Shown one piece after another: positions 1 through 6,496 of a stretch of 25,729 nt of DNA (the stretch's first letter is position 1; each line of letters starts with the position of its first letter). The position numbers were made by a program, and so were the translations under genes. Origin of the DNA: a virus; the IMG/VR virus record IMGVR_UViG_3300006077_000029, positions 1 through 25,729 of that record; one strand, 5' to 3'. Below the pieces are notes generated by a model. It was not told the DNA's origin. It did no database searches and saw nothing but the letters and a program-made list of their open reading frames with translations.

Positions 1-122
1 CCAAGCCCAATTTTTGACTAGTTTGATTTAATAGTGAAGATAGTGAAGATAGTGAAGATAGTGAAGATAGTGAAGATAGTGAAGATAGTGAAGATAGTGA
101 AGATAGTGAAGAGCCAAGCCCA
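1..122. repeat. Nine tandem 9-bp repeats flanked by a 9-bp direct repeat
   Basis: Nine exact head-to-tail copies of ATAGTGAAG occupy 31-111. The motif CCAAGCCCA occurs at 1-9 and again at 114-122, so the array sits between direct repeats. All three plus-strand frames have stops before the array (TAG, TAA and TGA within the first 30 bases) and no convincing start precedes it on either strand, so I treat it as non-coding although the unit is three codons long. It lies just downstream of terL. Iteron-like binding sites, a packaging recognition site or a recombination remnant are all possible. The structure is certain and the role is unknown. Confidence 0.9.
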
Positions 123-196
123 GAGTACCGGGGGGGGTATTGTGCTACACAATTAGTATATGTGGGACACTACAAGTACTTGTGAGAGGGCCAACT

Positions 197-1819
197 CTAA
201 ATAGCTAGTCCATCAACTACATTGCTACTATTTTTTGTGCCCTTCTTCTTCCCTCTTTTCCCTACCACATCCCTAACTCTATACATGGCATAGTAACGCA
301 CTGCATCCATAGGGTTGGACCACTCATCATGTCTAGGCTTATCACGCCATACACCAAGGCGACTATCCCATTCTTTGGTATAATTCTCGAAGGCCGAAAT
401 GACGTACTCGCACTTCTCAGAGTCTACCCATAGCAAGGGCATCATTTCCCTAACTGCTTGGATACCAGGAAGAACGTCCTCTCGGGCCAGTATCTTCTGC
501 TTAGTCATACCTAGGTCGCGCAGCTGCTTAGATATGCTGGCCGCAGACCCTAGCTCTCGTTTCTTAGCATCATGTGGGAGTACGAATCTATCATAGCGGT
601 AGTTCCTTCCTCTTAACACTGACACATAATGGGCCAAGCTCTCACCCGTGTTATGGTAGTGGTCAATAAGCCGTATCTGTATGCGCCCACTAACAGTAGT
701 ATCAGACTGCCAAAATAGCATCTCGAAGGTGTCATTGATACCAAGGTCTAAGGACACAGTTACACGTAGCTCTGGCTCAAATGCTCCTTTTACTAATCGG
801 CCCTCGTCTCTTAGAGTCTTTATCAGCCTACCATAGTATGAGCCATCCCTAGCTTGTGAGAACGCCGACTCGGGGTTATACGGGTATTCACGGTCATATT
901 CGTCTCCGAGCTCCTCCCGTTTGGCCGCACACCACCACTTCTGGCTGTCTGTTAGCTCTATATCTAGGTCTCTCTGTACCATCTCTACGTACTCTGTATC
1001 CTCTTTCTTCATTCGCACGGGTATATTTAGTGTACAGTCAGGGTCATCTACCCATGAGAGGAACAAGGGCGCGAAGTGCATCTCTGACAGTATACCTACA
1101 TGGTTCTCTGAGGTTTTCCACTTTTGGGCAAATAGGTTGTCGCGACCCTCAGCAGTACTCTCAATAATCACTGTGTTACCAGCCTTAATAGCCTGCAGGG
1201 ACCCTGAGTTTGTTTCCTTGGCGCGCTCAGGGTATTTGTTGGCGATTTTACCTAGTTCGGATATATGCAACCTAGTTAGGGTACCAGACCTAAAGGAGGT
1301 TCTCACGAATATCTTGGAGCCGTTGTTGAACTGGGTTACTTTTGAGTTATTAACCACTCTCTCAATACCTAGTAGGCTCTTAACACTATCATCTAGGTCG
1401 TCCCATGCATAGGTTACACGCTCTAGTAGGTCGGTCGCGGCATCTGCATCTTGTGCCATTAGTCCACAGTTCATGTTCTCCATGAACACGGCGTCGTCAA
1501 AGAAGCTAATGAGCCATAGTGTACTAATACCCTGCTGTCGTGACTTAAGTATAATTAGTCTAGAGTGTCGTAATGAGGCAGCATACGCTAGGTGCTGTGC
1601 CCTATGTAGGTTGAACTTCATTGGAGTACCGAACTTATCCCTAATAGTATATAGGTTGTTTAGTCTCCACAGCTTACATGGCATGTAGTTCATAATCATG
1701 TCTTCATCGCTAGTAGGCGCACGCTCGAACAGCCACTTGTCTTTAATCAGCGTAGTCCCAGCATATATCTCATCGAATTGAGTAGGTGTAATATTTAGGT
1801 ACCAGTAGTCCTTAGCCAC
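197..1819 (-). CDS. terL: Terminase large subunit (packaging ATPase and nuclease)
   Basis: This is the motor protein that pumps DNA into the prohead through the portal and cuts it. Numbering is from the most upstream GTG (1828, 543 residues). A Walker A-like KSRQQGIST is at 95-103, a Walker B-type RLHISE at 186-191, and a coupling motif STAEG at 224-228. The linker EYPYNPESAF is near 314-323. The RuvC-like nuclease acidic residues are D361 (SLDLGINDTFE), D420 (PHDAKK) and D508 (WSNPMDAVRYY). The Lys-rich C-terminus (524-532) is typical. I chose GTG at 1819 because an AAAGG sequence ends on the G of the 1828 GTG but lies eight bases before the 1819 GTG. The 1828 start, three codons longer, cannot be excluded. 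The gene overlaps terS slightly, which suggests translational coupling. Local GC is higher than in the plus-strand genes. Confidence 0.95.
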   Translation of the reverse strand: MAKDYWYLNITPTQFDEIYAGTTLIKDKWLFERAPTSDEDMIMNYMPCKLWRLNNLYTIRDKFGTPMKFNLHRAQHLAYAASLRHSRLIILKSRQQGISTLWLISFFDDAVFMENMNCGLMAQDADAATDLLERVTYAWDDLDDSVKSLLGIERVVNNSKVTQFNNGSKIFVRTSFRSGTLTRLHISELGKIANKYPERAKETNSGSLQAIKAGNTVIIESTAEGRDNLFAQKWKTSENHVGILSEMHFAPLFLSWVDDPDCTLNIPVRMKKEDTEYVEMVQRDLDIELTDSQKWWCAAKREELGDEYDREYPYNPESAFSQARDGSYYGRLIKTLRDEGRLVKGAFEPELRVTVSLDLGINDTFEMLFWQSDTTVSGRIQIRLIDHYHNTGESLAHYVSVLRGRNYRYDRFVLPHDAKKRELGSAASISKQLRDLGMTKQKILAREDVLPGIQAVREMMPLLWVDSEKCEYVISAFENYTKEWDSRLGVWRDKPRHDEWSNPMDAVRYYAMYRVRDVVGKRGKKKGTKNSSNVVDGLAI

Positions 1820-2306
1820 GGAGTGCACCTTTCATCATATTAACACTACTAGCGCTAACCTTGGTTGAGTTGTCTACGTGTACATTGACACCGGAGTTGT
1901 TGAAGATGTTGTTATATGCATTACTTAGTGCGTTTGTAATAGATACCCACTCACTAGCCTTTAGCTTTTCACTGTCTAGTAATTCTTCTGCCTTAGTTAG
2001 TGCCTTACTTATAGTTTGGTGAAAGTCTCCATCTAGTTTCTGTAGGGAGGTTATGCCTTCCTGCACCATCTCTAGTTTCTTAACTACAGCGGCAGGAGCC
2101 TCTTCACGTGCCTTCTCTACAATAGTATGCACTACCTCTGGAGATATTGCCGCAGCCTCACCTACTAGTGCGTTGTCGCTCTCGGCTTCCATCTTTTTTC
2201 GTATGGATAGTACCTTCTGATATGCTACCCCAGTTCTCTCTGCTATATCTTTTGGCTTCTCACCTAGTGCTAGTAAGCTCTTTACTGCTAGTATGTCTGA
2301 CTGCAT
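1812..2306 (-). CDS. terS: Terminase small subunit (DNA-recognition protein)
   Basis: A 164-residue protein directly upstream of and overlapping terL, the usual place for the small subunit that recognises the packaging site and loads TerL. Residues about 4-38 look like a helix-turn-helix (ALGEKPKDIAERTGVAYQKV). Residues 55-115 are helical and charged, fitting the oligomerisation region of ring-forming small terminases. The C-terminal part has a short polar beta-like stretch (VNVHVDNSTKVSAS). The ATG at 2306 follows a strong AGGAGG at 2312-2317 with good spacing. The assignment rests on HTH, size and synteny rather than on a specific family signature. Its start faces the divergent AT-rich region, where its promoter and possibly its own DNA target may lie. 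Confidence 0.8.
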   Translation of the reverse strand: MQSDILAVKSLLALGEKPKDIAERTGVAYQKVLSIRKKMEAESDNALVGEAAAISPEVVHTIVEKAREEAPAAVVKKLEMVQEGITSLQKLDGDFHQTISKALTKAEELLDSEKLKASEWVSITNALSNAYNNIFNNSGVNVHVDNSTKVSASSVNMMKGALRG

Positions 2307-2343
2307 CGTACCCTCCTGGTATTAATGTAATAATATATATCTT

Positions 2344-2349
2344 ATCATA
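2344..2349 (-). promoter_or_regulatory. Possible -10 element for the terminase operon
   Basis: Read on the minus strand, 2349-2344 is TATGAT, about 38 bases before the terS ATG in a very AT-rich leader. Seventeen bases further upstream there is only a weak TTTAAT. In such AT-rich DNA chance matches are common, so this is tentative. Confidence 0.25.
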
Positions 2350-2363
2350 ATTATTCTTAGAGA

Positions 2364-2446
2364 TAGATTAAAAAAATTTATTTATATTTAATCTAGATTT
2401 AAGAAATATTATGATATTATATAATAATAAGAAATTATCTTATTAT
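2364..2446. repeat. AT-rich island with several short inverted repeats
   Basis: Bases 2371-2450 contain only 7 G/C in 80. Three inverted repeats are visible. TAGATTAAA (2364-2372) pairs with TTTAATCTA (2387-2395). AATCTAGATT (2390-2399) is a palindrome. ATAATAAG (2424-2431) pairs with CTTATTAT (2439-2446) around a 7-base loop. The last hairpin overlaps the left arm of the long inverted repeat that starts at 2443, so the two structures cannot form together. This is the divergent regulatory region between the terminase operon and the structural operon. Operators, promoters or an easily melted origin-like element are possible. Confidence 0.6.
2420..2425 (+). promoter_or_regulatory. Possible -10 element for the rightward structural operon
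   Basis: An exact TATAAT lies here, about 133 bases before the first plus-strand gene. No good -35 box is visible (TTTAAG around 2398 is weak). Transcription from here would carry the long stem-loop at 2443-2530 in the leader. Exact TATAAT matches are expected by chance in this AT-rich stretch, so confidence is low. Confidence 0.3.
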
Positions 2447-2530
2447 AAGTGGTTAGTACACTGCCACATTTCTTCTTCCCCGAGTAAAGACTCCTCAGTC
2501 TTCTTATGGCAGTGTACTAACCACTTATAA
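2443..2530. repeat. Perfect 24-bp inverted repeat with 40-base loop
   Basis: The left arm is 2443-2466 (TTATAAGTGG...ACTGCCA) and the right arm 2507-2530. They are perfectly complementary over 24 bases with no mismatch. The 40-base loop holds a pyrimidine tract (2469-2481) and a smaller hairpin, AAGACT (2487-2492) with AGTCTT (2497-2502). The loop also holds CTCCT (2491-2495), complementary to the AGGAG (2546-2550) of the next gene. No T-run follows, so it is not a classical terminator. In RNA it would be a long stable duplex suited to RNase III. As DNA it could be a protein target, for example for the neighbouring TerS. Confidence 0.95.
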
Positions 2531-2557
2531 ACTTACATAACACCTAGGAGGGTAATT

Positions 2558-3019
2558 ATGAGCACAGAGTATAAGAAGGAAATAAAAGAATGGTTATGGT
2601 GGACACACCGTAGACAAGTATTGCACTCTATAAGAAGAGGGCATAGACCTCCTGAATATACTCTAGAGCAACTAGGTGATTGGGTTAAAAGCCAACCTAA
2701 GTTTTTTGAGTTACTTGATGAGTGGATTAAGTCGAATAAAGCTACCCCTTTATATCCTAGTGTGGATAGAAAAGATAACTCTATTCACTACTGCTTCAAT
2801 AACATACAATTAATGACTTGGAGAGAGAACAATGCCAAGCAAAACTTTGAAATGGGAAAAGCTGTCACTCAACTTGATAAAAAGGGTAGGGTAATAAATA
2901 GCTACAAATCTATAAGGTCTGCAGCTAGAGAGCTAAACATATGTCAGAGTGCCATTACTAAAGTATGTAAAGGCAAAATGAATACAACCGGCGGCTACCG
3001 CTGGGAATACGTACAATAA
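2558..3019 (+). CDS. HNH-type (homing-like) endonuclease with NUMOD1-like C-terminus
   Basis: A 153-residue basic protein. The segment PSVDRKD (67-73) followed by NNIQLMTWRENN (81-92) matches the core of short phage HNH-type nucleases, usually seen as PSxDRxD...DNIQ. The first catalytic His of the classical motif is Arg71 here, as in many members of that group. Residues about 102-153 (VTQLDKKGRVINSY..., SAARELNICQSAITKVCKG, GYRW) fit a NUMOD1-type DNA-binding module common at the C-terminus of homing endonucleases. It has a strong AGGAGGG ribosome site (2546-2552). It sits between the long inverted repeat and the scaffold gene, a typical place for a free-standing selfish nuclease. A role in packaging, as HNH proteins near terminases have in some phages, is also possible. 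No intron is visible around it. Confidence 0.75.
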   Translation: MSTEYKKEIKEWLWWTHRRQVLHSIRRGHRPPEYTLEQLGDWVKSQPKFFELLDEWIKSNKATPLYPSVDRKDNSIHYCFNNIQLMTWRENNAKQNFEMGKAVTQLDKKGRVINSYKSIRSAARELNICQSAITKVCKGKMNTTGGYRWEYVQ

Positions 3020-3039
3020 GCATACAAAGGAATTTTAAT

Positions 3040-3747
3040 ATGCAAACAGAAAATAACAAAACAGAAACTACTCCTGAAGAAGGACAGTTTAATAGTTCTG
3101 ATTTCTTTAAGGAACATCTGCATCGTTCTGAAGATGGCAAATATGAGATACAAGGCGAAGACCTCGCACCAGTTGAGTTGGCACTCCTGGAAACAGAGGT
3201 TAGACGTCGTGGGTCTCAAGCTGCCGTAACTAAAGAACAGATGAGGGCAAATAGAGTGGAGATAGAACTTAACAAGGTCAAAGAAGTTATACCTACCGTA
3301 GACACGCAGCGTAAAGTTGTGGATGAAGCACTAAAGTATACAGACCCTGATGAGTATATCCGATTATCTCTTGAGGCTAAACAGGCCACAGACCCTTACA
3401 CAGATGCTTTCGCTACAGCTAGTAGATATGCGGAAGAGCAAGTAGGTCAAATGACCTTAGAAGGTGTAATAGCAGCTCACAATGAGGCTCATCCAGATAG
3501 AGCTATCACAGAGGGCATGTTGGAATTGGACTTACCACCTAGATTGGTACGTGAGTTCTCCAATGGTAAGCTATCACCATCTGACTTTCTCGACCAAGCA
3601 TCAACTATCCTGTATAGACCAACGGAAATAGCTAACCAGGAACTCCCAAGTATGCCAGACTTAGGAGCTGTATCGGGTCAAACGACTCCTACAGACGACG
3701 GTCAAAACGATACGCTGATGGCTAACTATGCATCAGCAGTAATTTAG
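3040..3747 (+). CDS. Putative capsid scaffold protein
   Basis: A 235-residue acidic, highly helical protein directly before the major capsid gene, with a 10-base gap. The N-terminal 25 residues are polar and probably disordered. Residues about 40-100 are charged and helix-forming (LALLETEVRRRGSQAAVTKE, then RVEIELNKVKEVI). The tail is Pro/Asp-rich and ends ANYASAVI. Composition, size and position fit a scaffolding protein that directs prohead assembly and then leaves. No family signature is recognised, so the call is mainly synteny. Start ATG 3040 follows AAAGGAA at 3026-3032. Confidence 0.65.
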   Translation: MQTENNKTETTPEEGQFNSSDFFKEHLHRSEDGKYEIQGEDLAPVELALLETEVRRRGSQAAVTKEQMRANRVEIELNKVKEVIPTVDTQRKVVDEALKYTDPDEYIRLSLEAKQATDPYTDAFATASRYAEEQVGQMTLEGVIAAHNEAHPDRAITEGMLELDLPPRLVREFSNGKLSPSDFLDQASTILYRPTEIANQELPSMPDLGAVSGQTTPTDDGQNDTLMANYASAVI

Positions 3748-3757
3748 GAGAAACAAA

Positions 3758-4921
3758 ATGGCAGTACAACCATCACAAACGGGTGTAGTTAGTATTAACT
3801 CTGCACTACAACGTAGACAATGGATGCTCGAAGGACTGGTTCAAAAATCAGCAACTTCATGGTGGGCAGGATTAAAGGGTGGGTCTAAAGACTCAGTAGT
3901 ATTTGTAACAACAGATGCATCAAAAGGTGCAGGTCATGAAGTAGTTTTCCAGTTTGGTGGAAATGTTACTGGTGCAGGTAAAGTAGACAAAGAAAGACTA
4001 CGTGGTAATGAAGAGCAGAAGAAGCAATTTTCTGACAAAATCAGAGTACGTAGAATTAGACATGGTCTTGATAATGGTGATGAGTTTGATGCTATTGATA
4101 TCGGTAATCAGTCATTAGCTACACATGAGAACTCAAGAAACCTATTGGCTGACTGGTATGTTAGACAATCTGACCAATGGCTATTCGATGCTGCACAAGG
4201 TACAGCTAATGGTGAAACAATCTCTCACGTAGTTAGACCTAACAACAGAGCTAACATTGGTGCACTAGTTGCAGGTGATACATTCGGTTATGATTTCCTT
4301 ATTAAGTTAGAAGGTATCATTAAACGTACTAAAGGGTATACAGAAGGTGGAACACGTAGACGTCTTGAGCCATTCCAATTTGCTAATGGTATGAGAAAAT
4401 ACTTGTTAGTTATTGATGCTAAACAAGCAGAAGATATGGCTATGGACTCTAAGTTGATGGGACTTCTCCAATCAGGTGATGTTAGAGGTAACGATAACAG
4501 ACTTATTAGAGGCTCAATGGGTACATTCCGTTCATTCGTAATTGTAGAAGCTGATGACTTCCAAGGTACTACTAACAGTAGAACTATCAGTAAATCATCT
4601 GTTGAGGTTTCAGGACTTAGACAAATCAATGAGAATGGTTCAGTATCAGGTGAGACTGGGTTTGATGCAACTGGTGTTGTAGCTTCAAGAGCATTGGTTC
4701 TAGGTGCAGGTGCACTACAATGTGCATTCGGTAGACAACCTGATTATAAGTTTCAGTCGTCTGATGACTATGAAATCACAAGCGGTTCAGCTATTGAAAT
4801 GTGGACTAACACTCAAACAACTATTCTTAAAGCAGAGAATGGTGAGTATGTAGATGCTAAAGTGAGTGGTTTCCAATACGGAATTGTGGCAGTAGATACT
4901 TACTCGCACACAAACGCATAA
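3758..4921 (+). CDS. Major capsid protein (N4 gp56-like / DUF4043 type)
   Basis: A 387-residue protein that forms the icosahedral shell. Recognisable stretches include GAGHEVVFQFGG followed by a GN-rich E-loop-like part (LRGNEEQKKQFSDKIRVRR), then GNQSLATHENSRNLLADWYV and RQSDQWLFDAAQG. This pattern fits the N4-gp56/DUF4043 group of HK97-fold capsid proteins, and the length is normal for that group. The segment GALQCAFGRQPDYKF near 313-327 belongs to the C-terminal half. The ATG is preceded by TTAGGAG. Codon use is biased towards A/T-ending codons, which suits strong expression. Scaffold lies upstream and a decoration-like gene downstream, giving a standard head cassette. Confidence 0.85.
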   Translation: MAVQPSQTGVVSINSALQRRQWMLEGLVQKSATSWWAGLKGGSKDSVVFVTTDASKGAGHEVVFQFGGNVTGAGKVDKERLRGNEEQKKQFSDKIRVRRIRHGLDNGDEFDAIDIGNQSLATHENSRNLLADWYVRQSDQWLFDAAQGTANGETISHVVRPNNRANIGALVAGDTFGYDFLIKLEGIIKRTKGYTEGGTRRRLEPFQFANGMRKYLLVIDAKQAEDMAMDSKLMGLLQSGDVRGNDNRLIRGSMGTFRSFVIVEADDFQGTTNSRTISKSSVEVSGLRQINENGSVSGETGFDATGVVASRALVLGAGALQCAFGRQPDYKFQSSDDYEITSGSAIEMWTNTQTTILKAENGEYVDAKVSGFQYGIVAVDTYSHTNA

Positions 4922-4931
4922 GGAGCAATAG

Positions 4932-5381
4932 ATGGCAACAGTAAACATTTCAGAAAGATTTGAAAATAACCTTCGTAAGGTTTCAGAGGTTGGGGTAGCT
5001 ACATTAAATGCAGCTATCTCTGATACAGGTGATAGATTAGGTCAAGGTATAGCATATGCAACAGCTGCAGATACTTACCTAGCTTATACTATTCCTGCAG
5101 ACAGCATTGCTACTAAATTCTACTTCCTTGTAGATGAGGCATTTGATGCTGGTACTACAGCTGCAATCACTATTAAAAGTGATGGTACATCATTAGTAGG
5201 AGCTTTAGACCTTTCATCAGTTGGACCAAGTGTATCAACAGTAGTTGATATTTACTTTGATGCAGCTGATGGTATTGAGTTCCAACTTAATCAAGATGTA
5301 ACTAAAGGTAAAGTTAGAGTAGTTGCTGAGTACATCAGTGGTTCTACAAATAACGGTATCTACGTAGCACAAGGAGCATAA
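4932..5381 (+). CDS. Putative head decoration or virion structural protein
   Basis: A 149-residue protein beginning 10 bases after the capsid gene with ribosome site AAGGAG. The N-terminus (ERFENNLRKVSEVGVATLNA) is helical. The rest is beta-rich and Ala/Thr/Asp-rich (TAAITIKSDGTSLVGALDLS, then VVDIYFDAADGIEFQL, then GKVRVVAEYISG), like small capsid-decorating or head-fibre proteins that follow the capsid gene in many phages. There are no cysteines and no catalytic motif. A function on the capsid surface is inferred from position and beta-rich composition only. Confidence 0.6.
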   Translation: MATVNISERFENNLRKVSEVGVATLNAAISDTGDRLGQGIAYATAADTYLAYTIPADSIATKFYFLVDEAFDAGTTAAITIKSDGTSLVGALDLSSVGPSVSTVVDIYFDAADGIEFQLNQDVTKGKVRVVAEYISGSTNNGIYVAQGA

Positions 5382-5382
5382 G

Positions 5383-5457
5383 ATGTCAGCAAAAATTTGT
5401 AAACCTGTTGATGGCGGGCCTAAAAAGCCTGCTAAGAAAACAGAAGCTAAAAAGTAG
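5383..5457 (+). CDS. 24-residue Lys-rich micropeptide
   Basis: ATG at 5383 starts one base after the stop of the preceding gene. AAGGAG at 5371-5376 lies 6 bases before it, inside the end of that gene. The product starts MSAKICKPVDGG and ends in KKPAKKTEAKK. It has nine lysines in 24 residues, one Cys and no aromatic residue. The tight coupling and good ribosome site argue that it is translated. Similar Lys/Pro/Ala tails occur after capsid genes in other phages, where they are often overlooked. It might bind DNA or act as a small capsid accessory peptide, but there is no direct evidence for either. Confidence 0.5.
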   Translation: MSAKICKPVDGGPKKPAKKTEAKK

Positions 5458-5462
5458 CGATA

Positions 5463-5494
5463 TAGAGCCCATTTCGATGGGTTCTAATATCTTT
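5463..5494 (+). terminator. UUCG hairpin after the head cassette, possible terminator
   Basis: TAGAGCCCAT (5463-5472) pairs with ATGGGTTCTA (5477-5486) over ten base pairs with one G-U pair, closing a TTCG tetraloop (5473-5476). The sequence after it (ATATCTTTAT) is U-rich but has no clean U-run. A weak intrinsic terminator, or an RNA 3'-end stabiliser for the abundant capsid message, fits. Transcription must partly continue, since the adaptor gene follows at once with its own AGGAGG. Confidence 0.55.
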
Positions 5495-5507
5495 ATAGGA
5501 GGTAACC

Positions 5508-6494
5508 ATGACAGTAAATGATATAGTTTTTAAGGCTCGTAAAGCTTTAGGTGATACAGATAAAACAGGTTGGGACGATATCACCCTGTCTGATTATGTT
5601 GACCAAGCACAAAAAGACCTATGTAAAGAAGCTAACATATATAAACGTACTCTATACATGGGGCTATTACAAGACGTAGAGCTATACGCACTCCCTAGTG
5701 ACTGCTTCCAAGTTGAACGAGTAGAGTACAGAGGTAGAGCACTAGACATACTGTCTAGGGAGGACCAGGACAATAGATACACCTATAAGGCTTTACACGT
5801 AATTAAGAGTGATTTAAACATGACACAGATAGAGATATCTGAACATATTAAGGCTACTAACTATGCTACAATGATTGAGGGTGTTAAGATTAAGGATATA
5901 GATATTGTCAATACTCCTACACCCATAGTTGGTGTAGCTACTGATGCTGGCCACCCACAAATATCAGTAGCTAACCCATTAGGTGTTACTGTAGGTTTAG
6001 GCATTGCATACCCTAACATAGATAGAATGGACTTTGGTGACTTATCAGGGTATAAGACATCACAAGTGAAGCAGACACAGCCTAACACAGCTAATCTAGG
6101 TGTACTAACCCAAATGAACTTTGAGGACGACAATAGAGGTGGTTACTATGGCTTACTATATAGAATAAATAATAGCTACTGTGAAGGTACTTATGGGCCG
6201 TGCACAGATGTATTCGCAGCTGATACCCACCTAAGGGTTTACTACTCAGCTATATCCTATACAGTGAATAGCTTATATGATGCTCTAATTGCTCACCCTA
6301 TGTGGGAAAAGGCATTAGTTCATTACGTTGTAGGTACGGCTAGAATGAATGATAATGATGAGGGCAACTATCAGATAGGTATGAAGGAAATGGGAATGTA
6401 CCAGGAAGAAGTTAAAAAAGCTAAGAAGCTATCCGCTAGAACATACAGCTCTAGTGTTAGTGAAATTAAAGAAACGACTTATAGAAGGATATAA
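5508..6494 (+). CDS. Head-tail adaptor (DUF6682-like)
   Basis: A 328-residue protein. The N-terminus (VNDIVFKARKALGDTDKTGW, then YVDQAQKDLCKEAN and YALPSDCFQVERVEYRGRAL) matches the start of the phage adaptor group often labelled DUF6682. Members bind under the portal and connect it to the nozzle. The C-terminus (HPMWEKALVHYVVGTARMND, then helices with EEVKKAKK) matches the end of the same family. Between them, about residues 137-245 form an extra beta-type segment with CEGTYGPC. This makes the protein about 100 residues longer than I would expect for the family. The start has a strong AGGAGG. It stands first after the UUCG hairpin and is followed by the fibre genes after two bases. Confidence 0.65.
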   Translation: MTVNDIVFKARKALGDTDKTGWDDITLSDYVDQAQKDLCKEANIYKRTLYMGLLQDVELYALPSDCFQVERVEYRGRALDILSREDQDNRYTYKALHVIKSDLNMTQIEISEHIKATNYATMIEGVKIKDIDIVNTPTPIVGVATDAGHPQISVANPLGVTVGLGIAYPNIDRMDFGDLSGYKTSQVKQTQPNTANLGVLTQMNFEDDNRGGYYGLLYRINNSYCEGTYGPCTDVFAADTHLRVYYSAISYTVNSLYDALIAHPMWEKALVHYVVGTARMNDNDEGNYQIGMKEMGMYQEEVKKAKKLSARTYSSSVSEIKETTYRRI

Positions 6495-6496
6495 TA

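Noticed and set aside
14-42. Plus-strand promoter starting with TTGACT
   Set aside because: No suitable -10 at proper spacing and no plus-strand gene downstream before the convergent terL.
31-111. The 9-bp array as a coding D-S-E repeat or as a CRISPR array
   Set aside because: Plus-strand frames are closed just before it and no start is present; the units are contiguous with no spacers, so it is not CRISPR.
856-1412. Long plus-strand open frames opposite terL
   Set aside because: They lie wholly inside terL with its motifs, have no ribosome site and give Ser/Leu-rich shadow-type products.
2481-2504. Hammerhead-ribozyme-like core (CTGAGGA on the minus strand inside the loop)
   Set aside because: The seven bases fit the consensus, but the following GAAA, stem II and cleavage-site stem cannot be arranged.
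2443-2530. The long inverted repeat as a rho-independent terminator
   Set aside because: The loop is long and no U-run follows either arm on either strand; it also precedes the first gene of the rightward operon.
2307-3039. Group I intron around the HNH gene
   Set aside because: No interrupted coding sequence on either side and no conserved intron core; the nuclease looks free-standing.
5408-5440. GC-rich hairpin GCGGGC/GCCTGC as a terminator
   Set aside because: Short, inside the micropeptide frame, and without a following T-run.
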